DNA of 30,350 nt, taken from Azoarcus sp. (GTDB lineage: Bacteria; Pseudomonadota; Gammaproteobacteria; Burkholderiales; Rhodocyclaceae). The DNA lies in contig JAITCV010000022.1 in the NCBI GenBank assembly GCA_031282905.1, positions 1 through 30,350 on the forward strand, in the 5' to 3' direction. The notes under the pieces are model-generated. The model did no database searches. It was not told the origin of the DNA and was given only the letters and a program-made list of their open reading frames with translations. The translations under genes and the position numbers were made by a program. Below are positions 10,153 to 18,800 of the stretch, one piece after another. Position 1 is the first letter of the stretch; each line of letters opens with the position of its first letter.

Positions 10153-10935
10153 ATGGGCAGTCAGGTTCTCGTCGCCGTCAGCGAGCAGATCGCAACCCTC
10201 ACCTTTTCCAACCCCGGCAAACTCAACGCCATCGACGCGGACATGTGGCACGCCCTGCGCGAGATCTTCGAACACCTGAGCGTTGCCCCGGAAGTGCGCT
10301 GCATCGTGTTGCGCGGCGAAGGCAACAAAGCCTTTGCCGCTGGCGGCGACCTCAAGGAATTCCTCACCATCCGCGCCACCGTGGAGGACGCCCTGCATTA
10401 CCACGAACAACTGGTCGCGCGCGCGCTCGAAGCCATCCGCGCCTGCCCCAAACCGACCATCGCCGCCATCCAGGGCGCATGCATCGGCGGCGGGCTGGAG
10501 ATCGCTGGCTGCTGTGACATTCGCATCGCTGGCGAAAGCGCGAAATTCGGCGCGCCGATCGGCCGGCTCGGCTTTTCGATGTATCCCGGCGAAATGGCCG
10601 GGCTGCTCGCGCTCGTCGGCCCGTCGGTATTGCTTGAAATCCTGCTCGAAGGCCGCATCCTCGATGCCGGCGAAGCACTTGCCAAGGGACTATTGACCCG
10701 CGTCATCGCCGACGAATCCGTATTTGCCGAAGCCTACGCCAGCGCCCGCAACATCACCGCTGGCGCGCCGCGGGTGGCAAGCTGGCACAAGCAATGGATC
10801 GCCCGCCTGCAACACGACCGCCCCTTGAGCGCAGAAGAAAAACGCAGCGCCTTTGCCTTCCTCGACACCGAAGATTACAAGGAAGGCATGAATGCCTTTT
10901 TCGAAAAACGCAAACCGCAATTCAAAGGGTATTGA
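10153..10935 (+). CDS. Enoyl-CoA hydratase/isomerase-family protein lacking the second catalytic Glu
   Basis: The 260-residue protein is a standard-length crotonase-fold enzyme acting on a CoA thioester in the cytoplasm. The oxyanion-hole region reads AFAAGGDLKEF (60-70) and the second signature reads IQGACIGGGLEIAGCCDIRIAG (106-127), with E116 at the position of the first catalytic glutamate of classical hydratases. The position of the second glutamate, in the stretch FGAPIGRLGF, is isoleucine (I136). The protein may therefore be an isomerase, decarboxylase or thioesterase-like member rather than a true hydratase. It is divergent from the methylmalonyl-CoA mutase operon across a shared regulatory gap, which suggests but does not prove a link to propionate or branched acyl-CoA metabolism. 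The ribosome binding site is weak. Confidence 0.85.
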   Translation: MGSQVLVAVSEQIATLTFSNPGKLNAIDADMWHALREIFEHLSVAPEVRCIVLRGEGNKAFAAGGDLKEFLTIRATVEDALHYHEQLVARALEAIRACPKPTIAAIQGACIGGGLEIAGCCDIRIAGESAKFGAPIGRLGFSMYPGEMAGLLALVGPSVLLEILLEGRILDAGEALAKGLLTRVIADESVFAEAYASARNITAGAPRVASWHKQWIARLQHDRPLSAEEKRSAFAFLDTEDYKEGMNAFFEKRKPQFKGY

Positions 10936-11126
10936 GTTTGTCCTTCTGAAGAGAGAGTTCGCCATGGCATGGAATCATGTTCATGACGAATCAGGGGAAT
11001 GGATGTACCGAACGAGGTAGGCGTATTGAAAATAAACGAGATGGATTTTCTGCGCGAATGGAAAATGTTGCTCATGAAAAAATGGTCGCGCTTGTTGCCG
11101 GATGCGAGAGAGATATCAATGAACGC
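10936..11126. other. AT-richer spacer between convergent genes, no gene supported
   Basis: The 191 bases between the ech-family stop and the recB stop are visibly richer in A and T than the flanks. They contain a small inverted repeat (TCATG-TT-CATGA) without a U tract. Short open frames exist on both strands (for example 10999-11190 plus, with MDFLREWKMLLMKKW), but none has a recognisable domain or a clear ribosome binding site. I see no convincing terminator. Confidence 0.4.
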
Positions 11127-14100
11127 TTATCCCGCGTGGGCTATCAGCAGGCGGTCGAGCGATTCGATCGTCTCCCGCGGGGCGCGATGATGGAATACTC
11201 CGGCGGGTTGGCCGTCGATTTGCCAGCCGGGGCGCACACCGCGCACGAACAGGTAGAGCACGCCGCCGAAATGACGTTCGTAATCGTAGGCGTCCAGGGT
11301 GCGCCCGAGGTGGCGGTGCAGGGCCACGGTGTAGAGCAGGTGCTGGAGATGATAGGCGTGGTGGGCCATCGCGGCTGCCAGCGCCGCCGGGCCATAGTCG
11401 GCGGGCGAATCGCCAAGGTGGTTGGATTTCCAGTCGATGATCCAGTAGCGGCCCGCGTGCTCGAAGATGAGGTCGATATAGCCTTTGAGATAACCGCCGA
11501 GCTCGCCTGCCGGATCGCCGAAAGCCAGACGGGGCATGGCATAGCCATGGGTGGCGAGCCAGCGGTTGAGCTGGTGGACATTGAGCCGGGGCGCGGGCAG
11601 GTAGAAGCCCGATTCGGTCAGCCGCCGCGATAGCGGCACGGTTTCCAGGCGCAGGATGTCGGCATTGTCCGCGCCCGTGAGCGGCGTGGCGAGCACGTCT
11701 TCGACCAGGCGGGCGAGCATCCGCGGCAGCCGCGGGGCGAGTTCCGGAGCGACGGTTTGCGGGCAGGCGGCGAGCGCGGCTTCGATCGCGGGTGACCAGG
11801 TTTCGCGGTTGGTGAAATCGAGATGTTCGAATACCGCGTGCAGGCAGTCGCCCGCAACCGGGCCTCGCGGGAAAAGCAGGATGTCGTCATCGGCGGGCGG
11901 TGGTTTTTCCCCGTGCTTCGATGAAGAGAGTAAGGATGGCAAGGCGTCGTCGATACGGGCGTCATGATCCTGGGCGGCGATCTCGTGTTTGGCGCCCGAG
12001 ACCAGCGCGCTGAAACTGCCCATGCGCCAACCGGATGGAATACGCGGCGCGGCGAGCGCGGAAAAACGCGGCTTGCTTTCTTCCGCCGCCAGGGGCACGC
12101 CTTCGCCACTGGGCAGATCTTCGAGGGCGATTTCATCCTTGCCCGCCGCTTGCGCCAACGCTCGCCAGCAAGCGTCGATTTCGGCGGGCGATTTTCTTGA
12201 ATTCCACCATTCGTCGGGTTCCATGCCCGTGCCCGCCACCATCCAGTTGAGCAGGCCGCGGACACTTTCGGTGTGATCTACGCTCTTGCCATGGCGTTGC
12301 GCATAGGCGCCGACAGTGAGGTAGCAGCGGTGCTTCGCGCGGGTGAGAGCAACGTAGATCAGACGCAGGCGTTCGGCGGCGTTTTCGGCGCGCAGGTGAT
12401 TTTTGATGCCACTATCGTTGCGTGCGCCGCGCCGCCAGTCGGTTACCTGCACCCTGCCGTCCGCGCGCGCATCGTGCCAGATCTGGAACGGCGGCTTGTC
12501 CCGGCTGGAAGCGGTGTGGTTGTCGAACAGGAAAGGGCAGAACACGATGTTGTATTGCAGCCCCTTGGCGCGGTGGATGGTGACGATCCGCACCAGGTTG
12601 CGATCCGATTCCAGACGCAATTGCACGGCATCGTCCGTGCGGCCTTCGGCGGCATCGCGGCGATGGCGGGCGAGCGCGCGCAACGATACGGCGGGCGAAC
12701 CCGTTTCGGCAGTCAGCAGTTCGGCGAGGTGGAGCAGATTGGTGAGCCGCCGTTCGCCGTCGTCGCGGACGAGCAGCCGCGCCGCTACGCCGGCATCGCG
12801 CATCCAGCGGCGCAGCATGGCGGCAAAGCCTTGTTTTTCCCAGGTTTTTCCCCATTCGGCGAAACGTTCGATTGCGGCGAAAAGTTGTTCGCTGTCGCCG
12901 TCCAGGGCGGCCAGATCGTCCGCATTCCAGCCCATCGATACGGTCGCCAGCGCGGCACGGATCCGTTCTTCGCGCGCTGGTTCGGCGATGGCGCGCAGCA
13001 CCCGTTCCAACTCGGCGGCGTCGGGTGTGGCGAACACGCTGGCTTGCGAGAGTTCGACGCTGCCCACGCCCAGCCGGGCGAGCGCTTGCCGCATGATCCG
13101 GCCTTCGCGGTGGCTGCGCACCAGCACGGCGAAATCGGCGGGCAGCAGCGGATGGGCAGCGGCTTCGCCGTCGTCGATGCGAGCGTCTCCCCGGTTGCCC
13201 GCATCGAGCAGGCGGGCGATTTCCGCCGCGCTCGCCGCGGCGGCGCGCTGGATGGCGTGGGCGCGGAACAGACGTTCTCCCCCCGCGTCCGCGATGTCCG
13301 CCACCGTGTCGTTCGTGGCGGGTTCGTCGCGTGGGATGCGCCACAGGCGCAGGGCGGCGGGCAGCGCGCCGGGGTCGATCAACCGGGCGGCGTTGGCGCT
13401 GGCTTTCACCGCCCGGAAGTCGATGCCGGGGGTCATGAATGCCGCAGGGTTGAGCGCGAACAGATGGTTGGATGCCGCGACCAGTGCCGGGGTCGAACGG
13501 TAATTGGTATCCAGACTGTAGCAAGTGTCGGCCAGCGCGCGCGCGTCCAGATAGGCATAGAGGTCGGCGCCGCGAAAACTGTAGATCGCCTGCTTGGGAT
13601 CGCCGACCAGGAACAGGTTGCCATGGCGGCCTTCATCGGCGTAGATGTGTCTGAAAATCGCCAGTTGCAGCGGGTCGGTATCCTGGAATTCGTCGACCAG
13701 CGCCACTGGATAGCGCCGATGCAAATCGGCGGACAGTCCTGGTCGCCGCCCGGAGGCGAGCGCGTCGAAGGCATTCCACAGGATGTCGTCGAAAGCGATG
13801 CGGCGCTCGGTGAGTTTGCGTTCGCGCAGCGCGACGCCAGCCGATTCGATGAAGCGGCGCAGCAGGCGCAGGCGGGCGATGTCCAGGGCTTCGTCGAGTT
13901 GTTCGCAGGCATCGAGCAGTGCTTGCGCGGCGCGGAAAAAGGCGTGGGCGGGGGATTTGCCGTGTTTGTTCGTGCCGCTGCCGAGCTTGGTCGCGCCCAA
14001 CAGGGCGAGTTTGTCGTCCGCGAGCGGACGGGTGTCGTTTGCCGCCATCCACCCCGCCCATTGCCGCGCCGCCCGCTCGATGGCGTCGATCTTGTATACG

Positions 14101-14891
14101 TTGCCGTTGAGGTGTCTTTTTTCATGGGCGGCCATGATGGCTGCCCGGGGCGCTTGTCCGTCGCCCCAGCATCGCCGCGCCTCGGCGTGAGCCGCCGCGC
14201 GCGCCGCGACCAGCGCGTCGAGATCGCCGATGTCTTCCGGCGCTGCCGCGGCGGCGACTGCCTCATCCCAACGTACTTGCGCCAGGGGACGGGAACGTGT
14301 CTTGCCAAGCCAATCCGCCCAATGCTCGGGGCTGTCGCCCAAGGCGAGCAGATGGTCGGCGAGCGCGACGGGGACATGGGCGACCTCCCGCCGCCAGAAA
14401 TCGCGCGTAACTTCCAGGCGCAGGTCGAGATCGCCATCGGCCAGTTCCAGCCCATAGGGCAGCCCGGCGGCAAACGGGGCGTCCGCCAGCGCGCGCTGGC
14501 AAAAGCCGTGGATGGTGAAAATCGAAGCCTGGTCGAAATTCGCCAGCGCGTTTTCCAGGCGCTGGCGCATGTCCGCCGCATCGACGCCCGCCGCCCGGGC
14601 CACGGTGATCAGCCGCTGTTCCATGCTCTCGTCCGGGGTCTTGCCGCCATCGAGGACGCGCAGGGTGTCGCCGAGCGCCTGACGAATGCGGGTGGTCAGT
14701 TCGGCGGTGGCGGCGCGGGTGAAGGTCACCACCAGCACCTGGTCGACCGCGATATCGCGGGTGAGCAATTGGCGCAGATAAAGCGCGCAGATGTTCCAGG
14801 TCTTGCCCGTGCCCGCCGAGGCTTCGATGAGTTTGATGCCATCGAGCGGGCAGGTGAACACATCGAGTTCGCTGACGGGCAAGGAAGGCAT
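11127..14891 (-). CDS. recB: Exodeoxyribonuclease V beta chain, helicase-nuclease RecB
   Basis: The 1254-residue protein is slightly longer than typical RecB. Superfamily I helicase motifs are clear: Walker A EASAGTGKT at 23-31, Walker B region VALVDEFQDTDPLQ near 400, LVGDPKQAIYSFRGAD just after, and RIVTIHRAKGLQYNIVF in motif V. The C-terminal nuclease domain has the RecB triad: His in GDCLHAVFEHLDF, Asp in GYIDLIF, and Asp/Lys in IIDWKSNHLG, followed by LQHLLYTVALHRHLGRTL and HFGGVLYLFVRGV. It should unwind and degrade DNA ends for recombinational repair as part of RecBCD. Its ATG overlaps the psd stop (TGATG). No recC or recD lies next to it, which is unusual because these genes normally cluster. 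All catalytic residues seem present, so it does not look decayed. Confidence 0.93.
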   Translation of the reverse strand: MPSLPVSELDVFTCPLDGIKLIEASAGTGKTWNICALYLRQLLTRDIAVDQVLVVTFTRAATAELTTRIRQALGDTLRVLDGGKTPDESMEQRLITVARAAGVDAADMRQRLENALANFDQASIFTIHGFCQRALADAPFAAGLPYGLELADGDLDLRLEVTRDFWRREVAHVPVALADHLLALGDSPEHWADWLGKTRSRPLAQVRWDEAVAAAAAPEDIGDLDALVAARAAAHAEARRCWGDGQAPRAAIMAAHEKRHLNGNVYKIDAIERAARQWAGWMAANDTRPLADDKLALLGATKLGSGTNKHGKSPAHAFFRAAQALLDACEQLDEALDIARLRLLRRFIESAGVALRERKLTERRIAFDDILWNAFDALASGRRPGLSADLHRRYPVALVDEFQDTDPLQLAIFRHIYADEGRHGNLFLVGDPKQAIYSFRGADLYAYLDARALADTCYSLDTNYRSTPALVAASNHLFALNPAAFMTPGIDFRAVKASANAARLIDPGALPAALRLWRIPRDEPATNDTVADIADAGGERLFRAHAIQRAAAASAAEIARLLDAGNRGDARIDDGEAAAHPLLPADFAVLVRSHREGRIMRQALARLGVGSVELSQASVFATPDAAELERVLRAIAEPAREERIRAALATVSMGWNADDLAALDGDSEQLFAAIERFAEWGKTWEKQGFAAMLRRWMRDAGVAARLLVRDDGERRLTNLLHLAELLTAETGSPAVSLRALARHRRDAAEGRTDDAVQLRLESDRNLVRIVTIHRAKGLQYNIVFCPFLFDNHTASSRDKPPFQIWHDARADGRVQVTDWRRGARNDSGIKNHLRAENAAERLRLIYVALTRAKHRCYLTVGAYAQRHGKSVDHTESVRGLLNWMVAGTGMEPDEWWNSRKSPAEIDACWRALAQAAGKDEIALEDLPSGEGVPLAAEESKPRFSALAAPRIPSGWRMGSFSALVSGAKHEIAAQDHDARIDDALPSLLSSSKHGEKPPPADDDILLFPRGPVAGDCLHAVFEHLDFTNRETWSPAIEAALAACPQTVAPELAPRLPRMLARLVEDVLATPLTGADNADILRLETVPLSRRLTESGFYLPAPRLNVHQLNRWLATHGYAMPRLAFGDPAGELGGYLKGYIDLIFEHAGRYWIIDWKSNHLGDSPADYGPAALAAAMAHHAYHLQHLLYTVALHRHLGRTLDAYDYERHFGGVLYLFVRGVRPGWQIDGQPAGVFHHRAPRETIESLDRLLIAHAG

Positions 14892-15823
14892 CAGACCGGA
14901 TTCCCGTCCAGGCGTCCCATGGTTTCGCCCATGCGCACCGGCCGCGCCGGCCTCCAGTCCGTCGGGTAGCGGATATCCGGGCGCTCGAACAGCAGGATCA
15001 CCGTCGAGCCGAGCTGGAAACGCCCCATTTCCGCGCCTCGAGCCAGTTCGATGTTCGCCTCCTTGCCGCCGTTCCGGTTGTCATCTTGTCCGCGATCCTG
15101 GCCATGATCCCAACGCCGGATTTCGCGCCGACGCGGCGGCGTTACCTGCCCATGCCATACCGTCGCCACGCTGCCGACGATGGTGGCGCCGACCAGCACC
15201 ATGGCGAACGCACCGGGCGCGCTGTCCACTTCGCTTTCCGCCTCGCTCTCGAAGGCGCACACCACCCGTTCATTACGGGCGAAGAGACCGGGGACGTGGC
15301 GCGCGGTGGCGGGATTGACCGAAAACAGCGCGCCCGGCACATGCAACATGCGGGTCAATCGTCCGGCGCATGGCATATGAATGCGGTGGTAATCCCGCGG
15401 GCTGAGGTAGAGCGTGGCGAAACTGCCGTTCTTGAACCGGGCGGCGAGTTCCCGGTCGCCGCCCAGGAGCGCGAGGGTGGAATAGTGGTGTCCCTTGGCC
15501 TGGAAAATCTGTCCGTCCTCGATGATGCCGAACTGGCTGATCGCGCCATCGACCGGGCAGATCAGCCCGCTTTCGGCCAGTGGCCGCACGCCGTCGCGCA
15601 AGGCGCGGGTAAAGAAATCGTTGAAGGTCGCATAGCGGGCGATGTCCGGTTCGGCGGCTTCGTCGAGATTGACGCGATAACGGCGCGCGAACGCGGCGAT
15701 CATCGCGGTGGTCGCCGCGCCGCCGCGCCAGCCCGCGAGTTTGCCCGCGAGCCAGGTCAAGGCCCGCTTGGGCATCGGGTACTGCGCCAGGACGGCAAGG
15801 GATTCGATGTTGAAATTGGGCAA
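14891..15823 (-). CDS. psd: Phosphatidylserine decarboxylase proenzyme
   Basis: The enzyme decarboxylates phosphatidylserine to phosphatidylethanolamine at the inner membrane. Family marks in order are YATFNDFFTRALRDGVRP, PVDGAISQFG, QAKGHHYS, YLSPRDYHRIHMPC, LFARNERVV, LVGATIVGSV and, near the C-terminus, the self-cleavage motif LGST, whose serine becomes the pyruvoyl group. The open frame runs to 15928, into the neighbouring tamB, but homologues begin only a few residues before the LAVLxQY segment. I therefore favour a TTG start at 15823 (310 residues, reading MPNFNIESLAVL); ATG 15775 is the alternative. Two hydrophilic inserts stand out against the E. coli form: an acidic one (ESEAESEVDSAPG) and one rich in Asp, Gly and Asn (DHGQDRGQDDNRNGG). 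The stop overlaps recB by one base. Confidence 0.88.
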   Translation of the reverse strand: MPNFNIESLAVLAQYPMPKRALTWLAGKLAGWRGGAATTAMIAAFARRYRVNLDEAAEPDIARYATFNDFFTRALRDGVRPLAESGLICPVDGAISQFGIIEDGQIFQAKGHHYSTLALLGGDRELAARFKNGSFATLYLSPRDYHRIHMPCAGRLTRMLHVPGALFSVNPATARHVPGLFARNERVVCAFESEAESEVDSAPGAFAMVLVGATIVGSVATVWHGQVTPPRRREIRRWDHGQDRGQDDNRNGGKEANIELARGAEMGRFQLGSTVILLFERPDIRYPTDWRPARPVRMGETMGRLDGNPV

Positions 15824-15884
15824 GGGGGTGACATCCAGTGGCAAAACGGGGGCGATTATGCGCCGCGCCGAGGCGGAGTTTCTT

Positions 15885-18800
15885 TCAGCGAAACGAGAAT
15901 GTGTAATAGAGATCGAAGGCGTTGTCACTGCCGCCGCGCGCGATCAGCGACAAGTTGCGGCTGAGTTGCCACGTGAGCTTCACCAGCGATTCCGCGCCGC
16001 CCACGCTCTGCTCGAACGAGAGCAGCACATCCTTGCTCAGGCGTTTGCCCACCGCCAACACATCGCCACTGACCGTCGGCCCGGCGCTGACCCGCGAACC
16101 GCCGCCCACCACCTTGCTGGTGGCGGCATGGCGGGTGCTGTTGAGATCGCCCTGGCCGAAGGTGACGCTGTCGAAGCCCAGGCTGTGCGCCAGTTCCTCG
16201 CTCATGCCGCCGCCGGGACCGCCGAGGAGCGCCTGCGCCGCGGGCATCAGCAGGCCGAAATCGGCCCCCTCGCTCGCATCGGGCGGACGGCCAAGCACCA
16301 GCCAGGAGAGTTTTTCAGGGTCGGAGACCTCCGGTTCCGAGACCAGCCGCACCCGTGGCTGTTTCGCGCTGCCGGTGATCGCTACTCCGGCTTCGACTTC
16401 CAGGCCCCGGCGCAAGGCGGTGATGTTCAGCCCCGGATTATTCATCTCTCCTTGGAAGGTGATGGCGCCGCGGGTAATTTCCAGGCGCTGGCCGTAACCG
16501 CGATATCTGCCGCCGATCGTCGAGATCGTGCCCAGGAAGCGCGGCTGCGCGCCGGGGCGCAGGAATACGTCGAGCGCGCCACCGAGCCGTGTGTCAATGC
16601 CGAAAGCATCGAGACGGAGCGCGTTGCCCAAATCGATGGCGATTTTTCCGCTCAGTCCCAGACCCGTTCCCGCCGCGCTTTCCCCGTCCCGCCGTTGCCG
16701 GATGATGACGTCGTCACCGAGGCTGGGCGGTGGCGTCTCGTCTATCCTGAAAAAACCGGCATCCGCGTGCACCTTGGCATCGACATCGAGGGTGGAAGCC
16801 AGCTTCAGCGTTCCCGCGCCGGAAATCAGCAGCCAACGATCCGGGCGCTGCAACAGCGGCAGGCGCTCGGCGGTGAAATCGATCTGCCCGCGTCCCCAAC
16901 TTGCCGCCGCCGCTCCTTCTGTGTTTGTTTCCCCGTCATCGCGCCCCAATGCCAATTCTCCGCTGAGCAGCAGACGGCCCGGACTGGCGGTGAGCTGGGC
17001 GACCGGCAAGCGATTGTCATTGGGCGTCACCCGGTTGGACGATTCGAACACCAGCCGGTCGAGGCGCAGGTGATTCTGATCGAATGTCGCTTCCAGCACG
17101 CCGCCATCGAGGATCAAACCTTGGTCGACCAGCGCCACTTGCAACGCGCTGCCCTTGATTTGCCCTTTCATGTCCGGCGTGAGCAAGGTGCCGCTCAAGC
17201 TGACTTCCGCGCCGATCTGGCCCGCGACTTCGACGTTCTCGCGCCAGAGCCGCCCCAGCCAGGCGATCGAAGGCATGTTCAGGCTCACCGCGCCAGCTAG
17301 TGGATCGTCATGGGACAGCCGCCAGTCCAAGCCCGCGCCTTCGATGCCAGCGTCAAGATGCGCGTTGACTTCCCCGAGCTCGCGCGCGCGCGCGATCAGC
17401 GTCAACGCCAGCCGCCGTTCATGGGCACGCATCTGGGCCTCGAAACGCTCCAATCCCAAGCGGGTAGCAATTTCTCCATGCAGGGAAAGATCGCCGCTTT
17501 CGTGGAAAAGGCGCGCTTCGCCTTCGATGGCGTGGTCATCGACACGCAGATTCCAATCCGCGCCCAAGATCAGCGGCGCGGTGCGTGGCGTCCGCAGCGC
17601 CGCGAATTCCCCGGCCAGGGTCAGTCCGCGCAAGCTGCCGACGGCGACGAACACGTTCCCCAAGGCATTCTCCGACGCTCCGTTCAAGGTTGCGGCCGTG
17701 CCATCCGAGGCCATCCAGCGGATTTCATCGAGGCGGATATGACCGTGCCGACCAGCATCGAAACCCGCCCCGGTGAGCGCCGCCTCATTCTTCGCCACGG
17801 CCAACGCCGCGGGTTGGAGCAGTTTGAGCGGCCAGGCGCCGCGGCTTTCCAGGCGAGTCAGCCGTCCCTGCCAGCGTTCCATCGCCCAGATGCCGTCAAA
17901 TTCGGCATCGATCTCGTCGACCGTCGCGAACCCCAGCTTTGCCACCCCCAGGCGCAGCGTGGTGGCAAGCCCGCCGCCGCGCTCGACCCGGCCTTCGCCG
18001 CGCAGCCAAGCCTGTCCGCTCAGGTCATGGCCGAAGACGCCAAGCTTTGGCACATCGATTTCCAGCGTCAGCTTGTCCCCGATCCGCCCGCCGCTTCCCT
18101 GGATCCGAAGGCGGTTGCCGTCATGGATAAACAGGCTGTCGACATGATCGAGTCTGCCGCAGGCAAAATCGGCCTTGCCCTGACCGGCGAGTGCCTTGCC
18201 CGCGTCGAGGTCGAAAACGAGCGCGAGTTGCTGGCGCGTGGCATCAAGGCGCAATTCGCTTTGTCCATTCACGCCCAATGATGGCAAACGGGTATCAACG
18301 CGCGCGGGATCGAGCGTGGTTACACTGACGTTGGCATACAAGTCGCCAAGAGCGGCGGGCAGGGGAGGCAGATAAGCGCTTGCCACGTCGGCGCAAGCCG
18401 ATCCCGCATCGACCGTCTGTGCTGCGGAGCGCGGCACCTTCCCCCAGCGCCAGTCCAGTTCGCCACGGATCGCGCCGCCCGCGCCGTCGAGCGCGAGATC
18501 GGCCAGCTTCAAGCGTTGCGCATCCAGTTCCACGTTGGCGGCCAGGCGCGTCCATGGAATTCTGTTGCCATCGAGCGCGCCGGGCCGGGTATTGGCTATT
18601 TCGACGGGACCGCGCACGGCCCAGGCCCCTTCCATGAATGGTACGAAGCGGGCATGCAATCGCAGCATCGCGCCCGGCAGATCGGCAGCAAGGACGCTGG
18701 GATCGAGCGCGTCGACGTCGAGATCAAGCGCCTTGAGCGGCAAGGCGTCGAATGGGCTGAGTTCGAGTTGCGCCCGCGCCCACGCTTCACCAAACTGCGC

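Noticed and set aside
10999..11190. Possible small gene in the spacer after the crotonase-family gene
   Set aside because: It has no clear ribosome binding site or homology and runs into the recB 3' end; the minus-strand alternative (10875-11075) is no better.
12273..14969. Plus-strand open frame of 898 codons opposite recB
   Set aside because: It is fully antisense to clear RecB motifs, has shadow-type composition and no domain; its length follows from the strong third-position GC bias.
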